From Thauera phenolivorans (GTDB lineage: Bacteria > Pseudomonadota > Gammaproteobacteria > Burkholderiales > Rhodocyclaceae), in the NCBI RefSeq assembly GCF_001696715.1, contig NZ_MBFM01000004.1:206319-258569 (forward strand): a stretch of DNA of 52,251 nucleotides, written 5' to 3'. Under the pieces are notes generated by a model. The model searched no databases. It saw nothing but the letters and a program-made list of their open reading frames with translations, and was not told the origin of the DNA. A program made the position numbers and the translations under genes. How positions within the stretch are numbered: the stretch's first letter is position 1; each line of letters begins with the position of its first letter. Positions 41,968 to 51,466 of the stretch are shown one piece after another.

Positions 41968-42642
41968 ATGAACGCCTCATCCCGCATCGCCCCGCTGGCC
42001 CTGTACCAGGAAGTCGCCGAACGCCTGCGCGAACGAATCTTCTCGCACGAGCTGCCGCCCGGCACCTGGGTGGACGAGCAGGCCCTCGCCCTGCAGTACG
42101 GCATCTCGCGCACGCCGCTGCGCGAGGCGCTGAAGGTGCTCGCCTCGGAGGGGCTGGTGAAGCTCAAGCCGCGTCGCGGCTGCTACGTGACCGAGATCTC
42201 CGCGCGCGATCTCGACGAGGTGTTCGTGGTGATGGCCCTGCTCGAGGGAGAGTGCGCCGCCACCGCCGCCCGCACCGCCGACGCTGCCGCGCTGCAGCAC
42301 CTGCAGGAGATCCACGCCGAACTCGAGGCCGCCGCCGCCGCGCCGGACATCAACCGCTACTTCGAGGCCAACCAGGCCTTTCACGTCGCGCTGCAGCAGA
42401 TCGCCGACAACCGCTGGTTGATCCACGTCGTGGAGGACCTGCGCAAGGTGATCAAGCTTTCGCGCCACCATTCGCTGTCGGCCGAGGGGCGCCTCGAGGC
42501 CTCGCTGGCCGAGCACCGCGAGATCCTCGACGCCCTCCTCGCCCGCGACGCCGGCCGCGCCGAGGCGCTGATGCGCAGCCACATCCGCAGCGGCCGCGAG
42601 GCGCTCGCCCGCATCGACGACGGCCGCGAACGCGCCGGCTGA
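41968..42642 (+). CDS. GntR-family regulator, FCD subfamily
   Basis: A 224-aa regulator. The N-terminal winged helix (~10-75) has LYQEVAERLRERIFSHELPP and YGISRTPLREALKVLASEGL. The C-terminal all-helical FCD domain (~85-215) has the metal/ligand-site pattern with H-containing ANQAFHVALQQIADN and HREILDALLARD. FCD regulators usually bind organic acids or acyl-CoA and repress neighbouring catabolic operons. It is divergent from mcm, with the start codons 327 bp apart, so it is the likely regulator of the propionyl-CoA pathway and of itself. Confidence 0.93.
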   Translation: MNASSRIAPLALYQEVAERLRERIFSHELPPGTWVDEQALALQYGISRTPLREALKVLASEGLVKLKPRRGCYVTEISARDLDEVFVVMALLEGECAATAARTADAAALQHLQEIHAELEAAAAAPDINRYFEANQAFHVALQQIADNRWLIHVVEDLRKVIKLSRHHSLSAEGRLEASLAEHREILDALLARDAGRAEALMRSHIRSGREALARIDDGRERAG

Positions 42643-42657
42643 GCCCGCGGCGGCCGC

Positions 42658-43992
42658 TCACTCCGCGGTTTCGGGCCGCTCCTCCGCCCGCGTCGCCAGC
42701 ACCTGGTCGATGCGGTAGCTGTCGATGTCGACCACCTCGAACTTGTAGCCGGCGTAGATGACGAAATCGGTTCGCCGCGGCACCTTGCGCAGGGTATACA
42801 TGAGGAAGCCGGCGATCGTCTCGTAGTTCTCGAAGCCCTCGAACTCGGCGATCTCGAGCGCGCTCATGACGTCCTCGATCGGGGTCGAGCCGTCGATCAG
42901 CCAGGAATGGTCGTCGCGGCGCACGATCATGTCCTCCTGATAGGGCGCGGACAGGCCGCCCATCACGGTGTTCATGACGTCCTGCAGGGTCAGCAGGCCG
43001 ACCACCAGGGCGTACTCGTTGACCGCCAGGGCGAAGTCCTCCTTGGCATCGCGGAAGCGCTCGAGCGCCTCGAACAGGCTCAGCGTGTCGGGCAGCACCA
43101 GCGCGTTGCGCACGATCGGCTCGGTGCGCAGGCCGAGCGGCTTGCCCTCCAGGATGCGCGGCAGGATGTCCTTCGAGTCCACATAGCCGATGAGTTGGTC
43201 GATGCCGTCGCGGCACACCGGGTACTTGCCATGGGGATGCGCGGCGATCTTGCGCCGGATGCTCTCCTCGCTCTCACCCAGGGTCAGGAAGACGATGCTG
43301 TCGCGGTTGGTCATCGCCGAGGGCACGATGCGCTCGTCGAGTTCGAACACCTTGCTGATCATCTGCTGCTCCTGCTTGAGCAGCATCCCCGACTGGGCGC
43401 CGGCATCGGCCATCGCCATGATGTCCTCGGCGGTGATCTGCTCGATCCGCACGGTGGGCAGCCGCGTCACGCGGAACAGCCAGTTCGCCAGCCCGTTGAA
43501 GATCCACACCAGCGGCCCGAACAGCCACATGCAGGCCTGCATCGGCCGCACCACCGCCACCGCGATGCGCTCCGGCGCGGCCATGCCGATGCGCTTGGGC
43601 ATGAGGTCGGCGAAGAGCACGAAGACCGAGGTCACGAGCGCGAAGGCGATCAGGAAGCTGGCGGTGTCGAGGCGGGGCCCGTCGTAGAAGGGCTGCAGCG
43701 CGTTGCGCACGTAGGGCGTCAGCGACTGTTCGCCGACCACGCCGCCCAGGATGGCCACGGCGTTGAGGCCGATCTGCACCACGGTGAAGAAGTAGCCGGG
43801 GCTGTCCTGCAGGGCGAGCACCCGCGCCGCGTTTTCGTCGCCGCCCTCGGCGAGCACGCGCAGCTTGGTCTTGCGCGAGGCGGCGAGGGAGATTTCGGAG
43901 ATCGAGAAGAAGGCGCTGATGACGATCAGCAGGAAGATGATGAACAGGTGTTCGGCGAACGCCACGACGAGCCTCTGGCGAAAGACGGGCAC
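42658..43992 (-). CDS. CNNM/CorC-type membrane protein with CBS domains
   Basis: A 444-aa protein: DUF21/CNNM membrane domain (~12-190) with about four hydrophobic segments (IIFLLIVISAFFSISEISLA, FLIAFALVTSVFVLFADLMP), a CBS pair (~210-340, MTNRDSIVFLTLGES, VALAVNEYALVVG-like region) and a C-terminal CorC_HlyC domain (~355-435). YtfL/PaeA and related proteins act in cation or polyamine/Mg efflux; the haemolysin label is historical. It is convergent with gntR and has no obvious tie to the acyl-CoA genes. Confidence 0.9.
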   Translation of the reverse strand: MPVFRQRLVVAFAEHLFIIFLLIVISAFFSISEISLAASRKTKLRVLAEGGDENAARVLALQDSPGYFFTVVQIGLNAVAILGGVVGEQSLTPYVRNALQPFYDGPRLDTASFLIAFALVTSVFVLFADLMPKRIGMAAPERIAVAVVRPMQACMWLFGPLVWIFNGLANWLFRVTRLPTVRIEQITAEDIMAMADAGAQSGMLLKQEQQMISKVFELDERIVPSAMTNRDSIVFLTLGESEESIRRKIAAHPHGKYPVCRDGIDQLIGYVDSKDILPRILEGKPLGLRTEPIVRNALVLPDTLSLFEALERFRDAKEDFALAVNEYALVVGLLTLQDVMNTVMGGLSAPYQEDMIVRRDDHSWLIDGSTPIEDVMSALEIAEFEGFENYETIAGFLMYTLRKVPRRTDFVIYAGYKFEVVDIDSYRIDQVLATRAEERPETAE

Positions 43993-44029
43993 GCGGCCCG
44001 GGCGAGCGGGAGTCTACACCACGACATGG

Positions 44030-44063
44030 AAAAGCCCCCGGGGCCGCGGAGGCGCCAGGGGCT
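44030..44063 (-). terminator. terminator downstream of actP
   Basis: On the minus strand the arms 44051-44063 and 44033-44045 form a 13-bp stem with one wobble and one mismatch around a 5-base loop, followed by TTTT (complement of 44030-44033). It lies about 45 bases after the actP stop and before the CNNM gene. Confidence 0.7.
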
Positions 44064-44106
44064 CGTCTTCGACCCGCGGCCCGCCGGGCGGCGGGCTCGG
44101 GATCGA

Positions 44107-45786
44107 TCAGTGCGAGGAAGCGGTCGCCGCGCCGACGCCGGTCTGCGCCCGCACGTACTGGTCCTCGAAGGCGTCCTTCTCGGCCGCCGCCCGAGCGCTG
44201 CTGTCGAGTACCGAGAACAGCCAGGTCATGAAGAAGGCGATCGGCATCGAGAACAGCGCCGGCTGGGTGTAGGGGAAGATCGGCGAGGCGTTGCCCAGCA
44301 CGTCGACCCACACCGACTTCGACAGCACGACGAAGGTCACCGCGCTGAACAGGCCGGAGTAGCCGCCCACCAGCGCGCCCTTGGTGGTGAGGCCCTTCCA
44401 GTACATCGACAGGATCAGCACCGGGAAGTTGGCCGAGGCCGCCACGCCGAAGGCGAGCGCCACCATGAAGGCGATGTTCATCTTCTCGAACGCCATGCCG
44501 AGCAGCACCGCGACGATGCCCAGACCGATGGTGGCGAACTTCGACACCCTGAGCTCGGTCGCCTCGTCGGCCTTGCCCTTCATGATCACCCGCGAGTAGA
44601 TGTCGTGCGAGATCGCCGAGGCACCGGCCAGCGCCAGGCCCGCCACCACCGCGAGGATGGTCGCGAACGCCACCGCCGACAGGAAGCCGAGCAGCAGGTT
44701 GCCGCCGACCGCGTTGGCGAGGTGCATGGCGATCATGTTGCCGCCGCCGATCACCGGGCCGCCGATCTGGCCGCCCTCGAAGAACTGCGGATTCTGGCCG
44801 ACGATGATGATCGCGCACAGGCCCATGATGGCGATGACGTTGAAGAAGTAGGCGACGATGCCCGAGGCGTAGAGCACCGACTTGCGCGCTTCCTTGGCGT
44901 CGGTCACGGTGAAGAAGCGCATCAGGATGTGCGGCAGGCCGGCGGTGCCGAACATCAGGCCGAGGCCGAGCGAGATCGCGGTCACCGGGTCGGCGAGCAG
45001 GCTGCCCGGGGCGAGCAGTCGGTCGCCGAGCTTGTGCACCTCCATCGCGCGGGTCGTCAGTTCGTCGAAGCTGAAGCCGAACTGGCTGAAGGCGAGCACG
45101 CCCACCGCGGTGCCGCCGATCAGCAGCATGCAGGCCTTGATGATCTGCACCCAGGTGGTGGCGACCATGCCGCCGAAGGTCACATACACCATCATCAGCG
45201 CGCCGACGACGACGAGCGCGATGTTGTAGTCGAGACCGAACAGCAGCTTGATCAGCTGGCCGGCACCGACCATCTGCGCCACCAGGTAGAAGCACACCAC
45301 GGTGAGCGAGCTGATCGCCGCCATGGTGCGCACCTTGCCCTGGTCGAGGCGGTAGGCGGTGATGTCGGCGAAGGTGAACTTGCCCAGGTTGCGCAGGCGC
45401 TCGGCCATCAGGAACAGAATCACCGGCCAGCCGACGAAGAAGGCCAGCATGTAGATGTAGGCGTCGACGCCCTGCACGTACATCATCGCGGTCAGACCGA
45501 GCAGGGTGGCCGCCGACATGTAGTCGCCGGCGATCGCCAGGCCGTTCTGGAAGCCGGTGATGCCGCCGCCCGCGGTGTAGAAATCGGAGGTCGACTTGGT
45601 GCGGCTCGCCGCCCAGTAGGTGATGCCCAGGGTCATCAGCACGAACACGAAGAACATGCCGATCGCGCTGAGGTTCAGCGGCTGCTTCTCGGCGGCGTCC
45701 ATCGCCGGACCGGCGGCGAACACGGCGGCCGGCGCGAGCAGCGCCAGGCCGGCGGCGAGACGGGAAAGTCTGGTGGTGCGCATCAC
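44107..45786 (-). CDS. actP: cation/acetate symporter ActP
   Basis: A 559-aa solute:sodium symporter (SSS family) for acetate, propionate and other short monocarboxylates. It has an N-terminal signal-like segment (~1-25), then 13 or so transmembrane helices. Typical motifs are [38 protein letters not shown] and [20 protein letters not shown]. It overlaps the DUF485 stop by four bases, the conserved yjcH-actP pair. Close to the propionyl-CoA pathway, it may bring in propionate as well as acetate. Confidence 0.95.
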   Translation of the reverse strand: MMRTTRLSRLAAGLALLAPAAVFAAGPAMDAAEKQPLNLSAIGMFFVFVLMTLGITYWAASRTKSTSDFYTAGGGITGFQNGLAIAGDYMSAATLLGLTAMMYVQGVDAYIYMLAFFVGWPVILFLMAERLRNLGKFTFADITAYRLDQGKVRTMAAISSLTVVCFYLVAQMVGAGQLIKLLFGLDYNIALVVVGALMMVYVTFGGMVATTWVQIIKACMLLIGGTAVGVLAFSQFGFSFDELTTRAMEVHKLGDRLLAPGSLLADPVTAISLGLGLMFGTAGLPHILMRFFTVTDAKEARKSVLYASGIVAYFFNVIAIMGLCAIIIVGQNPQFFEGGQIGGPVIGGGNMIAMHLANAVGGNLLLGFLSAVAFATILAVVAGLALAGASAISHDIYSRVIMKGKADEATELRVSKFATIGLGIVAVLLGMAFEKMNIAFMVALAFGVAASANFPVLILSMYWKGLTTKGALVGGYSGLFSAVTFVVLSKSVWVDVLGNASPIFPYTQPALFSMPIAFFMTWLFSVLDSSARAAAEKDAFEDQYVRAQTGVGAATASSH

Positions 45787-46103
45787 TTCTCCTCCTTCCA
45801 GGCAGCCTTCACGATCTCGTTGTTGATGTCGTCGAATTCGCCGTTGGCGCGACGGACATACACGAGGGTGAGAACCCAGAAGACGATGAACTGGACCAGG
45901 CCGGCGAGGATGCCGAAGGTGAGGTTGCTGCCTTCGAACAGGCGCATCGCGATCACGTCGGGCGCGAAGGCCACGAGCAGCACGAAACCGTAGAAGACGA
46001 CGAGCACGATGATCGCCAGCGTGGTGGCGAAGCTCGTGCGCTTGCGCACGAGCTCATCGAAGCGCGGATTGCGCCTGATGTGGGCGTAAACTGAACTGGA
46101 CAT
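45783..46103 (-). CDS. yjcH: DUF485 membrane protein (YjcH-like)
   Basis: A 106-aa protein with two transmembrane helices (~28-50 and ~62-85), starting [20 protein letters not shown]. The family is almost always encoded directly before actP; the function is not established but it likely supports the symporter. GGAGGGAG lies upstream of the start. It is translationally coupled to actP. Confidence 0.93.
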   Translation of the reverse strand: MSSSVYAHIRRNPRFDELVRKRTSFATTLAIIVLVVFYGFVLLVAFAPDVIAMRLFEGSNLTFGILAGLVQFIVFWVLTLVYVRRANGEFDDINNEIVKAAWKEEK

Positions 46104-46226
46104 TTTCTCCCTCCTCTTGGAAATGCAACGTTCGGGTACGTCGACACCTCCACCCTCCTCGACGCCGGCCTTTCCGTCTGTCGCGGTCCGTTCCGGCGGG
46201 CGAGATCATACCCCAGTCCATAAGCT

Positions 46227-46263
46227 CCATACGTGTAAGTATGGGAAATTTTTATCGTTTCCC
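46227..46263. promoter_or_regulatory. inverted repeats in the yjcH-actP / crotonase divergent region
   Basis: CCATAC (46227-46232) and GTATGG (46239-46244) form an interrupted palindrome with a 6-bp spacer, and GGGAAA (46243-46248) and TTTCCC (46258-46263) form a second, overlapping it. The area is AT-rich and ends 14 bp before the crotonase ATG, overlapping its probable promoter. An operator for one or both divergent units is plausible; no regulator is assigned. Confidence 0.45.
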
Positions 46264-46277
46264 GAAGCAACCAATCC

Positions 46278-47063
46278 ATGAAGACCAGAATCGATCTCGA
46301 GTTCAGCGACAGCGGCGTCGCAACCGTGTCGCTGTGCAATCCGGCCAAGCTCAATGCGGTGAATGCGGCGATGTGGCGTGGCCTGTCGGCGGCGATGCGG
46401 CGCATCGCCGAGACGCCCGAATTGCGCTGCGTGATCGTGCGCGGCGCGGGCGAGGACGCCTTTGCCGCCGGCGGCGACATCGAGGAGTTCGTCAGCGTGC
46501 GCGCCACGGTGGACGACGCCCTGCACTACCACGACGAACTGGTGGCGAACGCGCTGAACGCGGTTCGTGACTGCACGATCCCCACGGTGGCCGCCATCCG
46601 CGGCGCCTGCGTCGGCGGCGGGCTGGAGATCGCCGGCTGCTGCGACATCCGCATCGCGGGCGAGTCGGCGCGCTTCGGCGCGCCGATCAACCGCCTCGGC
46701 TTCTCGATGTATCCGGGGGAGATGGCCGGCCTGCTGGCGCTCGTGGGACCGGCGGTGGTGCTCGAGATCCTGCTCGAGGGGCGCATCCTCGACGCGCGCG
46801 ACGCCTTGCACAAAGGCCTGCTGAGCCGGGTGGTCGACGACGAGATGGTGTTCGAGGAGGCCGCCGCCTGCGCCGCGCGCATCTGCGCCGGCGCCCCGCT
46901 GGTGGCCCGCTGGCACAAGCAGTGGGTGAGACGCCTGACGAGCGGCGCGCCGCTGACGGACGCGGAAAAGCGCGAGGCCTTCGCCTTCCTCGACACCGAG
47001 GACTACCGCGAAGGCCTGGACGCCTTCCTCGCAAAGCGCAAGCCGGAATTCAAGGGCCGCTGA
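46278..47063 (+). CDS. enoyl-CoA hydratase/isomerase family protein lacking one catalytic Glu
   Basis: A 261-aa crotonase-fold protein. The oxyanion-hole segments are FAAGGDIEEF (~62-71) and GACVGGGLEIAG (~109-120). E117 matches Glu144 of rat enoyl-CoA hydratase, but the position of Glu164 is I137 (FGAPINRLGF), so ordinary hydratase activity is doubtful; isomerase, hydrolase or decarboxylase chemistry is more plausible. The C-terminus (DAFLAKRKPEFKGR) is standard. It is transcribed alone, divergent from yjcH-actP and convergent with the TolC-like gene. Confidence 0.88.
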   Translation: MKTRIDLEFSDSGVATVSLCNPAKLNAVNAAMWRGLSAAMRRIAETPELRCVIVRGAGEDAFAAGGDIEEFVSVRATVDDALHYHDELVANALNAVRDCTIPTVAAIRGACVGGGLEIAGCCDIRIAGESARFGAPINRLGFSMYPGEMAGLLALVGPAVVLEILLEGRILDARDALHKGLLSRVVDDEMVFEEAAACAARICAGAPLVARWHKQWVRRLTSGAPLTDAEKREAFAFLDTEDYREGLDAFLAKRKPEFKGR

Positions 47064-47090
47064 GCGGCCTGCCGCGCCAGACGCGACGAC

Positions 47091-47107
47091 GCCCGCGCGC
47101 GGCGGGC
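47091..47107. terminator. hairpin between convergent crotonase and tolC-like genes
   Basis: A perfect GCCCGC/GCGGGC stem with a 5-base loop lies in the 69-bp convergent gap. It is symmetric and GC-rich, with no T-tract, so it is only terminator-like. Confidence 0.35.
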
Positions 47108-47132
47108 GCCCCGGGCGGCGAGCCTGACGCCC

Positions 47133-48578
47133 TCAGCGTGCGCTGCCCGCCGCGCGCATCGCCTCGGCGAATACCGCATCCTTGTCGATCTGCAGCGGCT
47201 GCGGCGCCTCCGGCGGGCACACCGACCGCGGGTCGATGCCGCTGCGGTCCTGACCGAGCGAGGCGGCGGTCGGCAGATCCTCGCGCGCGACCTCGAGCGC
47301 CGGCATCAGCCGGCCGATGCCCGCCAGCGTGCGCGCCTCGGCGATGCGCTGGTCGTAGGCCGCGTTCACATAGGCGCGCCGCGCCTGGAAGTACTCGTTC
47401 TCGGTGTCGAGCAGATCGAGCAGGGTGCGCTGGCCGATGTCGAACTGGCGCCGGTAGGCCTCGCGCGCCTTGGCGATCGACAGCTGGTGCTGGTCGAGGT
47501 AACCGAGCTGCTCTTTCAGCCGCTGGGAGTCGTGCCATGCGATCGACAGGCTCTGGCGCAGGTCGCGGCAGGCCTTCTCGCGCAGGTCCTTCGCCAGGTT
47601 GAGGCCCTCGGCCGCCTGGCGCAGGCGCGCGTCGTCGGCGCCGCCGCGGAACAGGTTGTAGCTCGCCACCAGTTCCACGACGCTCTCGCGCGTGTTGCCC
47701 GGCACGCCGTCGAGGTTGCGATCGAGCGCATGACGGGCGCGCAGGTCGAGCCGCGGATGGTAGGCGGCGCGGCGCGCCTCGACCTCGGCCTGCCCGGCGC
47801 GCACGCTTTCCACCGCGGCGTTGAGCAGCGGACTCGACGCGAACGCCTCGCGCAGTGCCGCATCCGCGCCGGTCGGCAGGCCATCGCTGCCCAGCCGCTC
47901 GCCCATCGGCGGCAGCGCCTCGGCGGGGCCCTCGCCGACCACGCGCAGATAGCGGGCGCTGACGTCGTGTAGGTTGGAGATCTCGGTCAGCAGGTTCGAC
48001 TCGGCGAGCGCGAGGCGGCCGCTCGCCTGCTCGAGGTCCACCCGGCGGCCCACGCCGGCCTCGGCGCGCTCGGCGATCTGGTCGTGTACCTGGCGGTGCT
48101 CCACGTAGTTGTCCTGCGCCAGCCGCACCAGCTCGCGGTAGCGCCGCACGTCGGCATAGGCGCGGACGGCCTCCAGCGCGGCGCCCTCGGCGGCATCGAC
48201 CAGCTCGTAGTAGCGCACCAGGCGGGCATAGCCGAGGCGCGACACCTCGCTGCGGGTGAAGAAGCCGTCGTAGACCATCTGGTTGAGCGACAGCGTCGCG
48301 TTGCGGTGGGTGAAGCTGTCGACCCGCTCGTTCGGCGTCTTCAGGCGTTCGCTACCCACGCTGCCGTAGACGTCGAGCTCGGGCAGATAGCCGCCGCGGG
48401 CGGCATCGCGCTCGGCCTCGGCGGCGCGGAAGGCGTGCCAGCGCGACTGCACTTCGGGATTGCTCACCACCGCCTTGCGTGCCGCCTCGCGCAACGCCTC
48501 GGGGGTGGCGGCCGCCACCGGCCCCGCCTGGAGGGCGGACAGCACGGCGAGACAGACAAGGGTGCGAAGGGTTTTCAT
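47133..48578 (-). CDS. lapE: TolC-family outer membrane protein (LapE-like)
   Basis: A 481-aa outer membrane efflux/secretion channel: signal peptide (~1-23, cut near VAAA-T), then two repeats of the TolC helical-barrel fold with LSLNQMVYDGFFTRSEVSRL in the first and VASYNLFRGGADDARLRQAA in the second, plus the conserved RTLLDLLDTENEYFQARRAY. It forms the outer membrane part of a type I secretion system. LapB and LapC homologues are not in the window. Adjacent lapG and lapD and an adhesin gene support assignment as LapE. Confidence 0.88.
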   Translation of the reverse strand: MKTLRTLVCLAVLSALQAGPVAAATPEALREAARKAVVSNPEVQSRWHAFRAAEAERDAARGGYLPELDVYGSVGSERLKTPNERVDSFTHRNATLSLNQMVYDGFFTRSEVSRLGYARLVRYYELVDAAEGAALEAVRAYADVRRYRELVRLAQDNYVEHRQVHDQIAERAEAGVGRRVDLEQASGRLALAESNLLTEISNLHDVSARYLRVVGEGPAEALPPMGERLGSDGLPTGADAALREAFASSPLLNAAVESVRAGQAEVEARRAAYHPRLDLRARHALDRNLDGVPGNTRESVVELVASYNLFRGGADDARLRQAAEGLNLAKDLREKACRDLRQSLSIAWHDSQRLKEQLGYLDQHQLSIAKAREAYRRQFDIGQRTLLDLLDTENEYFQARRAYVNAAYDQRIAEARTLAGIGRLMPALEVAREDLPTAASLGQDRSGIDPRSVCPPEAPQPLQIDKDAVFAEAMRAAGSAR

Positions 48579-48811
48579 GACTGCTCCAGGATGATAAGGG
48601 CCGGGACGGAGCGCGCTCGCGATGCGCCCGCGCGCCGGCCGGTAGCTATGCGGAAATGGTAGCGAGCGCCCCCGCCGGGCGCCGCGAACTAGCTAACGGA
48701 GGCGCCCACAAAGGCGGCGGCCGCGTCGCGCATGCGCCGCGCCGAGGACTAGCGCACGGCGGCGCGAGGAAGGATTTCCGATAATGCGGGCCACGCCAGT
48801 ACAGGCCTTCG
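48579..48811. promoter_or_regulatory. lapE-like / lapG divergent intergenic region
   Basis: A 233-bp gap between divergent genes. No credible coding frame is present. A GATAAT at 48779-48784 is a possible -10 for lapG, but no -35 with good spacing is seen. Several GC-rich short inverted repeats occur, none convincing as an operator. Confidence 0.3.
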
Positions 48812-49510
48812 ATGTCAAGCATCCGCCCTCCCCCGCCGCGCCGCTTCCTCACCGCCCTGCGTCGGCTCGCCGGCGCGCTGTGCGTCGGCGCGTGCGCGGC
48901 CGCGCGGGCGATGCCGGACGCCGGGGACGTGGAACGCCTGACGCAGGCGCGCCACGACGCGATGGGTGCGAGCAGGGTGGCCGACTGGCGGCGCCTGATC
49001 GCGGAGGCGGGCGGCTTGTCCGCAGGCGAGCGACTGGAGCGGGTGAACACCTTCCTCAACCGGCAACTGCGCTTCGACGATGACAAGGTGATCTGGCGCC
49101 AGCCCGACTACTGGGCGACGCCGATCGAAACCCTCGGCCTGGGGGCGGGCGACTGCGAGGACTTCGCCATCGCCAAGTACGTGAGCCTGCGCCTGCTCGG
49201 CATCCCGGCCGCACAGCTGCGCCTGATCTACGTGCGTGCGCGGATCGGCGGCCCGCGCAGCGGCCACTCCCAGGCCCACATGGTGGTGGGCTACTTTCCC
49301 GCGCCCGGCGCCGAGCCGCTGTTGCTCGACAACCTGATCGGCGAAATCCGCCCGGCGAGCCGGCGGCCCGACCTCTTCCCGGTCTTCAGCTTCAACGGCG
49401 AAGGCCTGTGGGTGGGCGGCGAGGTGGCCGCCGATCCGAGCGCCCGCCTGTCGCGCTGGCGTGATGTCCTCGATCGCATGCAGCGCGAAGGCCTGCAGTT
49501 CAACCCCTGA
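48812..49510 (+). CDS. lapG: LapG-type periplasmic cysteine protease
   Basis: A 232-aa bacterial transglutaminase-like cysteine proteinase (BTLCP). A signal sequence occupies about 10-33. The catalytic triad is C115 (GDCEDFAIAKY), H156 (AHMVVGY) and D173 (LLLDNL), matching Cys135/His172/Asp189-type residues of Pseudomonas LapG, with the neighbouring calcium-binding DCED. LapG cuts the N-terminus of LapA-type adhesins and releases the cell from the surface. It is 25 bp upstream of lapD. The ribosome site is weak, so the exact start is uncertain. Confidence 0.93.
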   Translation: MSSIRPPPPRRFLTALRRLAGALCVGACAAARAMPDAGDVERLTQARHDAMGASRVADWRRLIAEAGGLSAGERLERVNTFLNRQLRFDDDKVIWRQPDYWATPIETLGLGAGDCEDFAIAKYVSLRLLGIPAAQLRLIYVRARIGGPRSGHSQAHMVVGYFPAPGAEPLLLDNLIGEIRPASRRPDLFPVFSFNGEGLWVGGEVAADPSARLSRWRDVLDRMQREGLQFNP

Positions 49511-49535
49511 TGCAAGTTCCCAAGGCACGTCCATC

Positions 49536-51461
49536 ATGACCCTGACCAAACAGCTCTGGATCGCCATCACCCTCGTCACCACGGTCGCCCTCGGCGGCAG
49601 CCTCGCGGTGAGCCTGGAAAACGCGCGCCACTACCTGGAGCAGGAACTCCGGGTGAAGAACATCGACAATGCCGGCGCGCTCGCGCTGTCGCTGTCGCAG
49701 CTCGACAAGGACCCGGTGACGGTCGAGCTGCTGATCGCGGCGCAGTTCGACACCGGCCACTACCGCCGGATCCGCCTCGTCGACCCCGAGGGCAGCATCC
49801 TGGTCGAACGCAGCCGCCCCGCAACACCGGCAGAGGTGCCCGCCTGGTTCGTGGACCTGGTGCCGATCGCGACCCAACCGGGCCTCGCCCAGGTGCAGGA
49901 CGGCTGGCAGCAGTACGGCACGCTCACGGTCGACAGCCATGACCGCTACGCCTACGCCTCGCTGTGGGCGGGCGCCGGGCGCCTGCTCGCATGGCTGTTC
50001 GGCCTCGCGCTGGCGTGCGGGGCGATCGGCACCCTCGCCCTGCACCGCATCACCCGCCCGCTGAAGGCGATGGTCGGCCAGGCCCGCGACATCGGCGAGC
50101 GCCGCTTCACCACCATCGCGGAACCGGCGACCGCCGAGTTCCGCAGCGTGGTGCGCGCAATGAACACCCTTGCAGAACACATCCACAAGCTGCTCGACGA
50201 GGAGGCGCAGCGGCTCGAAGCGCTGCGCCGCCAGACCGAGCACGATGAACTCACTGGCCTGTCCAACCGCGCCCAGTTCCTGCGCCAGCTCGACAGCGCG
50301 CTCGCGCGCGACGACGACGCGGCCGGCGGCAGCCTGGTGCTGGTGCGCGTGGCCGGTCTCGATGCGCTCAACCGCCGGCTCGGCCGCAAGGCGGTGGATG
50401 AGGCGCTGGCACGGCTGGCCGCGCAGCTCGCGGCGAGCGCCGAGACACGTGCCGACGCCAACTGCGGCCGTCTCAACGCGAGCGACTTCGCCCTCCTGGC
50501 GGCCGGCGCCGGCGAGGCGGCCGCCCTCGCCGACGCGCTGCGTGGCCGACTGCAGGAGGCGCTCGGCGCCGAGGCCGCGGAGAGCCTGCGCCTCGCCGCC
50601 TGCGCCTACCTGCCGGGCGAGACCCCGGGGATGGTGCTGGCGCGCGCGGACGCGGTGCTCGCCGCCGCCGAGCTCGGCTTCGGCCGCACGGTCGACGCCG
50701 GCCCGACCGACGCCCTGCTGCCGTACGCCAGCGCGGACGCCTGGCGCGCCGGAATCGGCGCGGCGCTGGACGCCGACCACCTCGAGCTCGCCGCCTTCCC
50801 TGTGCTGCGCGAAGACGGCAGCCTGCTGCACGAGGAGGCGCCGGTGCGCCTGCTGCTGGAAGGCCGCTGGCGCACCGCGGCGCAGTTCCTGCCGTGGGCG
50901 GCCCGGCTCGACCTGCTGCCGGCGATCGACGCCCGCGTCATTCGCGCCGCGCTGCAGCAGCTGGAGCAGCACCGCAGCCGCCAGCTCGCGATCAACCTGT
51001 CGGCCGCCGCGCTGCGCGACGCCGGCTTTCGCGCCACCCTGCACGAGGCCCTGCGCCATCGCCCCGGGCTCGCCCGCCGGCTGTGGATCGAGGTGCAGGA
51101 GGCGGCCGCGCTGCGCCACCAGGTGGAGTTCCGCAGCCTCTGCCTCGCGCTGCGCCCGCTCGGCTGCCGCATCGGCCTCGACCACGGCGGCAAGGAGTTC
51201 TCGCGCTTCGCCGGCCTGCACGAACTCGGGCTCGACTACCTGAAGATCGACGCCGCCTTCGTGCGCGGCATCGACACCTCGGCGGGCAACCAGTCCTTCG
51301 TGCGCAGCCTGTGCTCGCTGACCCACGCGCTCGGCCTGCTCGCGATCGCCGAAGGCGTGTGCAGCGAAGCGGAGCGACGCTGCCTGGTCGGGCTCGGGGT
51401 GGACGGCATCACCGGGCCGGCGGCACGCAGGATGGCGAAAAGCCCGCTCCCGCTGAACTGA
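49536..51461 (+). CDS. lapD: LapD-type inside-out c-di-GMP receptor
   Basis: A 641-aa membrane protein: TM1 (~8-27), a periplasmic LapD/MoxY output domain (~28-150, with NAGALALSLSQLDKDPVT and AAQFDTGHYRRIRLVDPEG), TM2 (~152-172), HAMP, a degenerate GGDEF (site reads RLNASDF) and a degenerate EAL domain (EAPVRL in place of EAL, LDHGGKEF in place of DDFGTG). The lost catalytic residues fit a receptor, not an enzyme. In Pseudomonas, LapD bound to c-di-GMP sequesters LapG and so keeps the adhesin on the surface. The start at 49536 (MTLTKQLWIAIT) matches LapD N-termini. Confidence 0.94.
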   Translation: MTLTKQLWIAITLVTTVALGGSLAVSLENARHYLEQELRVKNIDNAGALALSLSQLDKDPVTVELLIAAQFDTGHYRRIRLVDPEGSILVERSRPATPAEVPAWFVDLVPIATQPGLAQVQDGWQQYGTLTVDSHDRYAYASLWAGAGRLLAWLFGLALACGAIGTLALHRITRPLKAMVGQARDIGERRFTTIAEPATAEFRSVVRAMNTLAEHIHKLLDEEAQRLEALRRQTEHDELTGLSNRAQFLRQLDSALARDDDAAGGSLVLVRVAGLDALNRRLGRKAVDEALARLAAQLAASAETRADANCGRLNASDFALLAAGAGEAAALADALRGRLQEALGAEAAESLRLAACAYLPGETPGMVLARADAVLAAAELGFGRTVDAGPTDALLPYASADAWRAGIGAALDADHLELAAFPVLREDGSLLHEEAPVRLLLEGRWRTAAQFLPWAARLDLLPAIDARVIRAALQQLEQHRSRQLAINLSAAALRDAGFRATLHEALRHRPGLARRLWIEVQEAAALRHQVEFRSLCLALRPLGCRIGLDHGGKEFSRFAGLHELGLDYLKIDAAFVRGIDTSAGNQSFVRSLCSLTHALGLLAIAEGVCSEAERRCLVGLGVDGITGPAARRMAKSPLPLN

Positions 51462-51466
51462 GGGAA

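Noticed and set aside
49536-51461. Active diguanylate cyclase/phosphodiesterase.
   Set aside because: Both GGDEF and EAL signatures lack catalytic residues, and the N-terminal domain is that of LapD, a receptor.
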